Of a stretch of 43,901 nt of DNA, positions 26,587 through 34,787 are shown piece after piece; the first letter of the stretch is position 1, and every line of letters begins with the position of its first letter. The DNA lies in the NCBI GenBank assembly GCA_016211085.1, contig JACQSY010000021.1:1-43901 (forward strand), given 5' to 3'. The notes below the pieces were generated by a model that did not search any database, had not been told where the DNA came from, and saw only the letters and a list, made by a program, of their open reading frames with translations. Source of the DNA: Acidobacteriota bacterium (GTDB lineage Bacteria > Acidobacteriota > UBA6911 > RPQK01 > JACQSY01). A program made the translations under genes and the position numbers.

Positions 26587-26656
26587 CTCCAAACTCTCCT
26601 TTCTGTAGCTAACGAACTGGTCGGGTCTAGAATGGTCCTATGTCTCTTTAGCCATT

Positions 26657-29600
26657 TCAAAAGACCAACTTCAGGGCAAACTGTAACTGCCGGCCGGTGG
26701 TGGTGGTCCGGGTAATCCGACCTGCCGTGCCGATCGGCCGTCCTGCGCCATCAAATACATTACGGGCCGGAGTCCCGAAATTGGATCGATTGAAAATGTT
26801 AAAAGCTTCGAAACGGAACTGAATGGAGAAGTCCTCCGAAAACTTTGCAACGGGGGTGTTCTTCACCAACGAAAAATCAACCGTACTGACTCCAGGACCC
26901 TGGACGGTATTGATCCCCAAAGTTCCCCAGAATTGAGGGTCGGGGGGCTTAAAAGAACTGGCATCAAAGTACCGGTCAGGTCCCCCCAACACAGGATTGT
27001 TGTCCTTTCCCTCTATCAGGTCGGGTCGTCGACCAGAACCGAGTAGGGACGTGCGGGCGTTGGTACCCGACTGTACTGTGAAATAAGAACCGCTCGCCCA
27101 GGTCCAGATCACGTTGGTCTGCCAACCACCCAACAGCGTACCAGCCGGTCCTCTTAAGTTACTCCCGGGAAGCCCATACGAGAAATTGATATTAAGATTA
27201 TGGGGCACGTGAAAAGTGGAAAGCCCACGATCGTAAGCCTGGGCGTAAAAGAGGTGGTGACTCGTGGGTCCGCTGTCTGCATCGTCGCCAGATGTCCTAA
27301 CGCCTGGTGCGTTGGCCAATGCCTTGGACCATGTGTACGACAATTGAAATTGAAAATTGTCACTCCAACGCTTCTCGATGCTGGTTTCCAAACCGTGATA
27401 ACTTGAATCCGAATCCGTCATCATGAGGCTGAGAGACTCGAAATTCGGATTCGGCACTACGGGATTCAAACTAAACTTTGGCTTTCCGTTCGTGACTTCG
27501 ATGGGAAGAGCCAGGTTGACATCTACCAGCCGTCCCAGCCTCACGCCTCGAGAACCGGAATAGCCGGCTGTGACCACGAGAGTGGGAACAATCTGGCGCT
27601 GCAGCGTGAAGTTCCAATGCATCATGTATTGAGTCGCAGGGTCGCTCTGCACCATGGCAATACTGGTTCCCTTGGTTCCGTACCGAGCAATTACCTCGTT
27701 GGCAGTGAGCGGAAACTCCACAGTACGCTGGCTGATGATGTTAAAAAAAGGTGGCATTCGGTTCGAAAAGAAGGAGCCCAGCCACCGGATGTACACGTGA
27801 TCATAAAAAATGCCGAATCCGCCGCGGACGGCAGTCTCGCCATCCCCGAACGGGTCCCAAGCAAATCCGACTCGTGGAGCGAAGGCCTTCCAATCCGGAT
27901 TCTGGTAGTAATCGCCTGTGGTGACGATATCCGCATGAGAGGCCGTATAGGCAAAGACTTTCTCTTGAGGTATCTGAGATATCCTTCCTTGTTTTTCACT
28001 GATCGGAGTGGTTGGCTCATATCGAAGCCCCAGATTCAAGGTCAGGTTTGGTCTCAGCTTGTAGTCGTCCTGGATAAACAAGCCGATCAGGGATTGTCGA
28101 AACGCACGGTGGCCTTCAGCGATTTCAGGAGGCGCCACTTGAAGCGTCTGGGCCCTGCCCAACATGAAATCTTCCATGGTTGAAAAGCTCCAACGGCCAA
28201 CCTGCCGGGAAGCGAAAAACGAATTCTGCTGGAGCCATTGAACCTGGGCCCCGAATTTTAGCGAGTGCTTTGCAGCGTTATACGCTACAGAATCCTGAAG
28301 ATCATAGACATGATAGGGATATCGCATGGGATGAAGATTCGAGCTGCCCACGCTCGTCAACCCGGAAACACCAATGTCTGCCGGTCTCTTGACCTGAGGA
28401 ACCAGAACCAGGGGACTGATGTTGACATGATAGATTTCATCCGATTCATAAATGGTCTGATTATAGCCAGCCCTAAAGGTGTTGATCAGAGACGGCGAAA
28501 ACACTTTCTGGAGCTCAACCGTTACATATTGCTTAAGCGAGGTGTCGAGTGTAGAAAGATGGTCAGCGATTCGAGTGCCCGGTGCCGCCACGTCAGCCTG
28601 ATTAATGGTGTAACGCACAAACATTGAAAGCGAATTTGAAAAGGTGTGATCGATCCTCCCGGAGAAATAGTCCTCATCGGAAGTACGGGCAAACGCGGAA
28701 ATGTACTCAGCCCGGCCATCGCCAAAATCTCGTCCGTTCGGTACGGGATAAAACTCTAGAAATGGCTTGACTGACGGTTTGACGTTTATCTGGCGAAGCT
28801 GCCCAGGACGGGCGGGATCGGGCAACAAACCTCGCCTCGCCGTCAGGCTGGGCACGGTGTAAATTTGCGTCAAGCCCAGATTCTCGCGCAAACCTTCGTA
28901 ATTGAGGTAAAAAAAGGTTTTGCCCTTGATAATAGGTCCGCCCAAGGCAAAACCAAACTGGTTGCGCTTGAATTCCGGCGGATTCTCCCCGGGATCGAAA
29001 AAGTTACGAGCGTCTAAATTATCGTTACGAAGGAACTCGAAAACGGAGCCATGAAATTCATTGGTCCCTGATTTGGTCACCACATTGACGACGCCGCCTG
29101 TCGCGCGTCCAAACTCCGCACTGTAGTTCTTGGTGTAAATTCGAAATTCACGTACCGCCTCCACCCCTAGCGTGGAGCCAGTGGCACTGCCGGGCGTTCT
29201 GCCGTGCGGCTCGTTGATGTCTGTCCCATCCAGCAGAAAATTGTTGGCTGTCGGCCTGCTGCCCGCTACCACAATCTTCATGCCATAGCCCAGGTTGGAA
29301 GAGGTGTCGAGACTGACGTTCCTTTGCCAGATCACGCCTGATTGCAGGGTGGCCAGCTGAATGAAGTTCCGCTGGTTCAGTGGGAGATCCACAATTTTCT
29401 TCTCTTCAATCAGGCCGGAAAGATCAGAGGTTCGGGTCTGTACCAGCGGAGCTTCACCAGCAATAGTGATCTGCTCGCTCACTTCTCCGACCTTGAGAAT
29501 GAAATTAACCATCGACTCACCGCCTACTGACACGGTGACGCCGCTGCGGACCACGGCTTGAAAGCCTTGAAGTTCGGCGCGTACTTCGTAGGTGCCCGGG

Positions 29601-29842
29601 GCCAGGTTGGTGGCTTGATAGCGGCCTTCTTCGCTGCTCAACACGGTGCGGGCCAGACCTGTGTTTACGTTTTTGACCTCAATGGTGACCCCGGGAATAA
29701 AGGCATCACTCTCATCCTTCACTACCCCTTCAATGGTTCCAGTTGTCTGCTGCCCCCATGCGCTCCCCGCTGGCCACAAGACAACGATCAACAAGCAGAA
29801 AATGCTTAAAAGAAATTTCTCAGAATCATCCCTGAATTTCAT
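26657..29842 (-). CDS. Oar-type TonB-dependent receptor 1
   Basis: The 1,061-residue outer-membrane protein has a signal peptide (about 10-30, ending AWGQ), a carboxypeptidase-regulatory-like domain (about 32-115, TIEGVVKDESDAFIPGV and YEVRAELQGFQ), a plug-type region with IVDLPLNQRNFIQLATL and TKSGTNEFHGSVFEF, and a long beta-barrel ending in FALKLVF. The terminal Phe is normal for outer-membrane barrels. The start at 29842 has a strong AGGAGG five bases upstream; a longer frame to 29965 lacks one and would add 41 residues before the signal. Such receptors import large or scarce nutrients. It heads the run of catabolic genes and is paralogous to the receptors at 31239 and 43629. A palindromic operator candidate lies 30 bp upstream. 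Confidence 0.93.
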   Translation of the reverse strand: MKFRDDSEKFLLSIFCLLIVVLWPAGSAWGQQTTGTIEGVVKDESDAFIPGVTIEVKNVNTGLARTVLSSEEGRYQATNLAPGTYEVRAELQGFQAVVRSGVTVSVGGESMVNFILKVGEVSEQITIAGEAPLVQTRTSDLSGLIEEKKIVDLPLNQRNFIQLATLQSGVIWQRNVSLDTSSNLGYGMKIVVAGSRPTANNFLLDGTDINEPHGRTPGSATGSTLGVEAVREFRIYTKNYSAEFGRATGGVVNVVTKSGTNEFHGSVFEFLRNDNLDARNFFDPGENPPEFKRNQFGFALGGPIIKGKTFFYLNYEGLRENLGLTQIYTVPSLTARRGLLPDPARPGQLRQINVKPSVKPFLEFYPVPNGRDFGDGRAEYISAFARTSDEDYFSGRIDHTFSNSLSMFVRYTINQADVAAPGTRIADHLSTLDTSLKQYVTVELQKVFSPSLINTFRAGYNQTIYESDEIYHVNISPLVLVPQVKRPADIGVSGLTSVGSSNLHPMRYPYHVYDLQDSVAYNAAKHSLKFGAQVQWLQQNSFFASRQVGRWSFSTMEDFMLGRAQTLQVAPPEIAEGHRAFRQSLIGLFIQDDYKLRPNLTLNLGLRYEPTTPISEKQGRISQIPQEKVFAYTASHADIVTTGDYYQNPDWKAFAPRVGFAWDPFGDGETAVRGGFGIFYDHVYIRWLGSFFSNRMPPFFNIISQRTVEFPLTANEVIARYGTKGTSIAMVQSDPATQYMMHWNFTLQRQIVPTLVVTAGYSGSRGVRLGRLVDVNLALPIEVTNGKPKFSLNPVVPNPNFESLSLMMTDSDSSYHGLETSIEKRWSDNFQFQLSYTWSKALANAPGVRTSGDDADSGPTSHHLFYAQAYDRGLSTFHVPHNLNINFSYGLPGSNLRGPAGTLLGGWQTNVIWTWASGSYFTVQSGTNARTSLLGSGRRPDLIEGKDNNPVLGGPDRYFDASSFKPPDPQFWGTLGINTVQGPGVSTVDFSLVKNTPVAKFSEDFSIQFRFEAFNIFNRSNFGTPARNVFDGAGRPIGTAGRITRTTTTGRQLQFALKLVF

Positions 29843-30165
29843 GCACACCTCCTGGAGAAGGGACATTTTTTTGTATACACTTTTGTGTGCTAAGGCTGTA
29901 CGATGCAGGATACTTTTGAGTGGGGGAAAGGTCAAGGAGATTCTGGCCCCATATAGCCTTCTCAAGTTTCAAGATGCCCTTTACAGGCAGGCCTTTGAGT
30001 GCGGCCCCACCAGGCCGCTCGGGTGGAGGGCGCCAGGTCGCCCACAAGGAAAAGCGGCGAGTCAGGGCACTATCGGAAAGGGCTGAAGCAACGAATGAAA
30101 TTGAGAGCTCTGATGCAAAACCATGATAAAAACATCGCACACAGTCAACATTCCAGGGAGGAGTC
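29843..30165. other. divergent intergenic region between Oar 1 and cytochrome c
   Basis: This 323-bp spacer contains the TGTATACA palindrome near the Oar 1 start and a GC-rich stretch (about 30000-30060) with short inverted segments. No credible gene is seen on either strand: the open frames lack ribosome-binding sites and domains. Promoters for both flanking genes must lie here, but none stands out for the cytochrome. Confidence 0.45.
29872..29879. promoter_or_regulatory. TGTATACA palindrome upstream of Oar 1 (candidate operator)
   Basis: A perfect 8-bp palindrome lies 30 bp upstream of the Oar 1 ATG. The same GTATAC core appears twice upstream of Oar 2. TTGTATACAA-type palindromes are known operators of GntR/FadR-subfamily repressors (for example the Bacillus gluconate repressor). 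Read leftward, TATACA could also serve as a -10 element. The binding protein is not encoded in this window. Confidence 0.45.
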
Positions 30166-30639
30166 ATGAAAAGTAAGAAGCTGGTGTGGTTTCTACCCAT
30201 AATTCTGCTGGTGGCTGCTGTTTCTTTTTGGATTTATCAGAGGAACAAAGAGCCCAACCCGGAAACAGCCTTGATCGATTTTGATGTCAGCGGCAAGACG
30301 TCTGAGGAAATCGCTGTCTGGATCTATGAAAATTACAATTGCTCAGGCTGCCACGGTTTTACCGATGCCGGCGCTTTCGGACTGACTGCTCGCGGGCAGG
30401 AGCTTGCCAAAGACTTTGAAGGTTGTGTGGGAATGTTAACATCCGTCACCGAAAGTTTGAATATCCCGCAGTCCGAATGGACCGATCAACACAGAAAAGT
30501 GCGCAAGAACTTTGTGACTTTCGGCTGCTCGGTGTGCCATCAGCTTGGACAGAACCGTGTCGGTTTAACCAAGGTGGGTGCAAAAGCCGCTTCCCTGCAT
30601 ATGAGCTGTCCCGAGGTGGCAAATCTCCTGCGTAAATAA
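30166..30639 (+). CDS. membrane-anchored diheme cytochrome c
   Basis: The 157-residue protein has one N-terminal hydrophobic helix (about 7-24) preceded by lysines, likely an uncleaved anchor, and two heme-binding motifs: CSGCH (59-63) and CSVCH (121-125). Met90 and Met145 are possible axial ligands. It would sit in the periplasm and move electrons. GGGAGGAG lies just before the ATG. It is divergent from Oar 1 and convergent with Oar 2, so it forms its own transcript. A link with the molybdoenzyme or the MoxR-matured client is possible but not shown. Confidence 0.88.
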   Translation: MKSKKLVWFLPIILLVAAVSFWIYQRNKEPNPETALIDFDVSGKTSEEIAVWIYENYNCSGCHGFTDAGAFGLTARGQELAKDFEGCVGMLTSVTESLNIPQSEWTDQHRKVRKNFVTFGCSVCHQLGQNRVGLTKVGAKAASLHMSCPEVANLLRK

Positions 30640-30738
30640 CGCAGGAAGCTCCTCAGCTCCACCCTGGTCAGCACCGTATTCCGTGCCCACCGAATGGATT
30701 TACACCAGATCTGGGACTGGAGGAGGCCAGCCTCGCCG

Positions 30739-30931
30739 CCAGAGGAAGGGCGGCCAAACCGCCACATTGGCCTCCGCATGGGAACTTCAGCAGCAAGCCT
30801 CGCCCCAAGAGTCCCGCGGCACAACCGCCATTTGGCGGGCACGAGTGAGGCGCAGCCTCCAGGTAAAGAAAGGTTGAGTCTTGTGAGGTAAGCGTTGCCG
30901 CAAGACGGAGGGGCGACACAGCCGCCATTTT
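30739..30931. repeat. three imperfect ~33-bp repeats
   Basis: Similar units lie at about 30739-30770, 30804-30835 and 30898-30931. Each has a purine-rich AAGA/AGGA start followed by GCG-C-(A)CA-CCGCCA-TT. The shared core is near GCGRCACARCCGCCATTT. The units are degenerate and unevenly spaced (about 65 and 94 bp), so this is not a CRISPR array. They look like decayed copies of a GC-rich intergenic repeat. Confidence 0.6.
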
Positions 30932-31145
30932 GAATCCGAAGCTACGTGTAGAGAAGCGAGATCCCACGGTTTACCATGCAGCGAGCTTTCAAGGCTTTGT
31001 CGGGAAAAGGGGATTCTGGTTGGACGGTCTTCCCCCGAGGTGCTGTATCGGCGAGGTAATCCCTTTTGAGACACCCCCCGCGCTGGCGCTCCGCGCGGGT
31101 CCTCAGATTGCTACAGGGCGCTGCGCACCCTCAGGCAGGGCTGAA

Positions 31146-31223
31146 CAGAGGCGCGACCGCAGGGAGCGCTCTTGAAGCTGTCGCAAAAGCGCTTACTCCG
31201 CTGTCGCTGCGTGCGCGTCTCTG
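31146..31223 (-). repeat. palindromic intergenic element, copy A
   Basis: This 78-bp element begins CAGAGGCGCG and ends CGCGTCTCTG, which are inverted copies with one mismatch. Inside it are two AGCGCT sites. Its reverse complement matches the element at 37147-37227, including the block AGTAAGCGCT and the GAGCGCTC segment. It ends 15 bp from the Oar 2 stop codon. It could fold into a long hairpin and act as a bidirectional transcription end, or be a small non-autonomous mobile element. Confidence 0.7.
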
Positions 31224-31238
31224 ATTAAAGTAGGGCTC

Positions 31239-34200
31239 TTAAAACAAAATCTTCAAACCAAATTGGAGCTGCCGTGCCGTGGTGGTGGTTCGGGTGATCC
31301 GGCCAGCCGCGGCAAGAGGATTTCCCGCTCCGTCAAACGCAGTGCGGCTGGGCGTTCCAAAATTGGCCTTGTTGAAGAGATTGAAAGCCTCAAATCTGAA
31401 TTCAATTTTGAAATCTTCGGAAAGGCTCCTGATAAGAGTATCTTTGCCTAACGAAAAGTCTACGGTTGCCACGCCGGGACCTGCCACCGTGTTCTTGCCC
31501 AGGGTCCCCCAAAACTGACGGTCAGCCAACATGAAGGCACTGGCATCGTAGTAACGGTCAGGACCGCCCAGGACCGGATTGTTATCCCGGCCGGGGACCA
31601 GATCCGGCCGCCGGCCGGAGCCCAGCAGAGACGTCTGCGAATCGGTTCCTTGTTCCACCGTGAAGAAACTGCCGGATGCCAGCGTCAGAATGCCTCCTAT
31701 ACGCCATCCCCCCAGTAATTGCCCCAGGGCTCCCTGCAAATCCCTGCCGGGCAACTCATACGTAAAGTTGCTGACGAAGTTGTGCGGCACGTGGAAAGCG
31801 GTGACTGCGCGATCGTAGCGTCCTGCAAAGAGGTGATGGCTGATAGGCGAGCTGTCGAACTCGTCGCCGGTGGTGCGTACCCCATCCGACTCGCCGATCG
31901 ACTTGGACCAGGTATAGGCGAGCTGAAACTGATAGCCCTGACTGAATCTTTTTTCAAATGACAGTTCCATTCCATGGTAAGTGGAACCCGTGTCCGTGAG
32001 CATATAAGACCACGATTCGAAATTGGGATTGGGCCTTTGGGGATTAGCGCTGAATTTGGGTCGTCCATTGACTACTTCCACCGGCAGCGCGTTATTGGCC
32101 TCCACCAGCCTGCCCAGTCCAACGCCTCGAGAGCCGGTATACCCCAGCTTGACCACGGTATTTCCGAAAAGCTGATGCTGGACGTTTAAATTGAAATGCA
32201 TCATGTATTGGGTGCGCGGATCGGTTTGCACCGTGGCCGCCTGCGTTCCGATACCGCCAAAACGAGCGAGCAACTGAGCTGCCGTCTGCGGAAATTGAAC
32301 GTTCCTGCGATCGATCACGTTATAAAACGGGTACATCCGAACCGCCAGGAAGGATCCAATCCAGCGGATATAAATATGATCGTAGAACATTCCGTAGCCG
32401 CCTCGTACCGCCGTCTTGCCTTTTCCAAACGGATCCCATGCAAAACCAATCCTCGGCGCGAAGGCTTTCCAGTCAGGGTTGTCGTAATAGGGACCGGTCG
32501 TGACAATGTCTGCGATGGATCCGGTAAAAAGCTTTTCGTCGGGGATCTGCGGCAACCGGTTGAATTTCTCACTGACTACGGTGGTCGGCTCGTAGCGCAT
32601 GCCCAAATTCACAGTCAGCCTGCCCGTCAAACTGATGTCATCCTGGACAAAAAAAGCCAGGAGATCCTGGCGAAAAGCTCGATACGGTTCCGCTACTTCA
32701 GGAGGAGCGACTTCGACGCGAGTGGCGTTCCCCAGCATGAAATTCTGCAGTGACGAGAAGCTCCAGCGGCTTGCCTGTCGCGTGTGAGAAGTCTCCGCAT
32801 TCCAGAGCATCTTCTGCCACTGTGCCCCAAACTTCAGAGAATGTCTTCTTGGCTGATAGGTCACGATATCCTGGATGTCGTAAACGTGGTAGGCGTAATA
32901 ACGCGGATAGGTGTCGTTACTCCCCAGAGTGGTCAACCCACTCACCGAAACTCTCGGCATGGGACTGCCGGGCACGAGGATCAAAGAGGGATCCACAGGC
33001 ACCTGGAAAATTTCCTTACCTGCATACCGAGTGTAGTTGTAGCCAGCCCGAACCACGTTCACAAAACTCTGGGAGAAAATGTTGGTTTGCTCCAGGGTTA
33101 ATTTTCTGCTGCGGTTGAAGTCGTCTTCCGCTACCTGCTGCGCAATGCTGCCCGGCCCAAAGACGGAGCCGGTGTCCGAGGTAAACCTTGCAAAAAACGA
33201 ACTGGTTTCAGAAAAATTTTGATCGAACCGAAACGAGAAGAAATCTTCCTCGCTGGGCCGCGTGAACTGCCCCAGAAACTCAGCCCTCCCGTCTCCGAAA
33301 TCACGGCCGTTGGGCAGCGGGAAAAAAGCCAGGTAAGGCTTCACTTCATTCTTGATGTTGATCTGGCGAAGTTGCCCGGGCCGTGCCGGGTCCGGCAAAA
33401 GGCCCTGGCGCGCCGTCAGGCTGGGGACTCTGGCAATGGTGGTCAGGCCCAGCCCTTCCCGTAGGCCTTCATAATTGAAAAAGAAGAAGCTCTTGTTTTT
33501 CTTAATAGGCCCGCCAACAGCCACGCCGAACTGATTTCGTTTGAATTCGGGCGGGTCCTCCCCAACATCGAAGAAGTTGCGGGCGTCCAGGTTGTCGTTT
33601 CGATGAAAAGTAAACACAGAACCATGAAACTCATTGGTCCCGGAACGGGTGACTACGTTGATGATGGCGCCGGTGGCGCGGCCGTACTCGGCGCTGTAAT
33701 TTCGAGTCATGACCCGAAATTCCCGCACTGCCTCAACGCCCAGGGTAGACCCTACGGCACTCGCCGGGGTTTTGCCATGGGGTTCGTTCATGTCGGTTCC
33801 ATCCAACATGAAATTGTTACCCGTGGGTCGGCTGCCGCCCACCACCACTCTCATCCCGTAGCCGGCATTGGGACCCGTACCAGAAGCATCGACGTTGCGT
33901 TGCCAGATGACTCCGGCCTCGAGTGTTGCCAGTTGGATGAAATTCCGCTGATTGAGCGGCAGGTCAACAATGCGCTTCTGGTCGATCAGCCCCGACATTT
34001 CAGAGCTGGTAGTTTGCACCAAAGGCGCTTCCCCACTGACCACCACTCTTTCCGTTACCTCACCTACGTTGAGCCGGAAATCAACGACCGCCTCGCGGCC
34101 GACGCTCAGGGTGATTCCCGTCCTGACCGCAGTTTGAAAACCGGGAAGTTCCGCCGTAACTTCATATTCTCCCGGAGGCAAGTTGGGGACGCGATATTTT

Positions 34201-34385
34201 CCTTGATCGTCGGAGATCACGGTACGCCTTATTCCGGTTTCAACATTGCGGACCGTGAGGGTGACCCCCGGTAAAACCGCAGCCGTTTGGTCGACGGCAG
34301 TCCCCGATACAATGGCGGTCGTTACCTGCGCCGCGAGAGTGGAGAATACGAACAGAAAAACAAACCCACCAACTAGTCGCCTCAT
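31239..34385 (-). CDS. Oar-type TonB-dependent receptor 2
   Basis: The 1,048-residue outer-membrane protein is closely similar to Oar 1 throughout. It has a signal peptide (about 1-20, ending LAAQ), a carboxypeptidase-regulatory-like domain (about 22-105), plug motifs RIVDLPLNQRNFIQLATL and TRSGTNEFHGSVFTFHR, and a barrel ending in FGLKILF. The ATG at 34385 is preferred because GGGGG lies five bases upstream; the ATG at 34403 has none. Unlike the other two receptors it has no enzyme gene downstream, as it converges on the cytochrome gene. It is divergent from the beta-propeller gene, with a well-formed promoter and GTATAC sites between them. Confidence 0.93.
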   Translation of the reverse strand: MRRLVGGFVFLFVFSTLAAQVTTAIVSGTAVDQTAAVLPGVTLTVRNVETGIRRTVISDDQGKYRVPNLPPGEYEVTAELPGFQTAVRTGITLSVGREAVVDFRLNVGEVTERVVVSGEAPLVQTTSSEMSGLIDQKRIVDLPLNQRNFIQLATLEAGVIWQRNVDASGTGPNAGYGMRVVVGGSRPTGNNFMLDGTDMNEPHGKTPASAVGSTLGVEAVREFRVMTRNYSAEYGRATGAIINVVTRSGTNEFHGSVFTFHRNDNLDARNFFDVGEDPPEFKRNQFGVAVGGPIKKNKSFFFFNYEGLREGLGLTTIARVPSLTARQGLLPDPARPGQLRQINIKNEVKPYLAFFPLPNGRDFGDGRAEFLGQFTRPSEEDFFSFRFDQNFSETSSFFARFTSDTGSVFGPGSIAQQVAEDDFNRSRKLTLEQTNIFSQSFVNVVRAGYNYTRYAGKEIFQVPVDPSLILVPGSPMPRVSVSGLTTLGSNDTYPRYYAYHVYDIQDIVTYQPRRHSLKFGAQWQKMLWNAETSHTRQASRWSFSSLQNFMLGNATRVEVAPPEVAEPYRAFRQDLLAFFVQDDISLTGRLTVNLGMRYEPTTVVSEKFNRLPQIPDEKLFTGSIADIVTTGPYYDNPDWKAFAPRIGFAWDPFGKGKTAVRGGYGMFYDHIYIRWIGSFLAVRMYPFYNVIDRRNVQFPQTAAQLLARFGGIGTQAATVQTDPRTQYMMHFNLNVQHQLFGNTVVKLGYTGSRGVGLGRLVEANNALPVEVVNGRPKFSANPQRPNPNFESWSYMLTDTGSTYHGMELSFEKRFSQGYQFQLAYTWSKSIGESDGVRTTGDEFDSSPISHHLFAGRYDRAVTAFHVPHNFVSNFTYELPGRDLQGALGQLLGGWRIGGILTLASGSFFTVEQGTDSQTSLLGSGRRPDLVPGRDNNPVLGGPDRYYDASAFMLADRQFWGTLGKNTVAGPGVATVDFSLGKDTLIRSLSEDFKIEFRFEAFNLFNKANFGTPSRTAFDGAGNPLAAAGRITRTTTTARQLQFGLKILF

Positions 34386-34424
34386 GGCTGCCCCCTTTTT
34401 CATTTGGCAAGACGTGCCGATCGG

Positions 34425-34462
34425 ATGTGTATCCTGGGATGTGTATACTGGGTTGTATACTA
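34425..34462. promoter_or_regulatory. three GTATAC-type sites upstream of Oar 2 (candidate operators)
   Basis: Two near-identical 14-bp direct repeats, 34425-34438 (ATGTGTATCCTGGG) and 34439-34452 (ATGTGTATACTGGG), are followed by TTGTATACTA at 34453-34462. The last two contain the GTATAC palindrome core seen upstream of Oar 1. They overlap the candidate promoter, which fits repression by a GntR-type regulator. This is sequence similarity only. Confidence 0.5.
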
Positions 34463-34469
34463 CTGTAAA
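34442..34469 (-). promoter_or_regulatory. candidate promoter of Oar 2
   Basis: Read leftward, TTTACA (34469-34464) and TATACA (34447-34442) are separated by 16 bp, about 60 bp upstream of the Oar 2 ATG. One GTATAC site lies in the spacer and another overlaps the -10 element, so a bound repressor would block polymerase. Confidence 0.5.
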
Positions 34470-34787
34470 GCTCTGGGGTGTTCAAGCACCTTCTTTCACC
34501 TTCTTTACCCTAGGAGGCGCGCTCAATTGAATTTGCCCCGGCGAGGAATGATGTGAAACTCCCTGGGAAATACTGAGGGTACTATAAGCCAGGCGACAAC
34601 AACTGTCTGGTGCCCAATCCGGTCGATTCTATGGTTGACTGAACGGGCCTTCTTTTCGGTTTTTGTTGTTTAAAGCTTGTAAGCCAGCTATGATGCTGAG
34701 GAGTTGTTTGAGCGTCTCTTTTTCCGATTTCCTATTGCGGTCTTGGATTGTGGTTGATTTCTAAGAACCATCCTGAAAGGAGGGTTT

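Larger units (their letters stand above)
30640..31238. other. repeat-rich convergent intergenic region
   Basis: There are 599 bp without a gene between the cytochrome and Oar 2 stop codons. It holds three imperfect GC-rich repeats (30739-30931) and a 78-bp palindromic element (31146-31223), listed separately. A second hairpin-rich GC tract lies at about 31070-31130 (CCGCGCTGGCG followed by CGCGCGGG). Open frames on both strands are short, low in complexity and follow the repeats. Confidence 0.6.
34386..34787. other. divergent intergenic region between Oar 2 and beta-propeller gene
   Basis: The roughly 400-bp spacer carries the Oar 2 promoter and repeated GTATAC sites near its left end (34425-34469). 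The rest is AT-richer DNA with no gene; AAGGAGGG lies just before the propeller ATG at 34788. No clear promoter was picked for the propeller direction. Confidence 0.5.

Noticed and set aside
29843..29965. Longer N-terminus of Oar 1
   Set aside because: It would place 41 residues before the signal peptide and cover the AGGAGG site and the operator palindrome.
30739..30931. Possible CRISPR array
   Set aside because: The units are only three, degenerate and unevenly spaced, and no cas gene is present.
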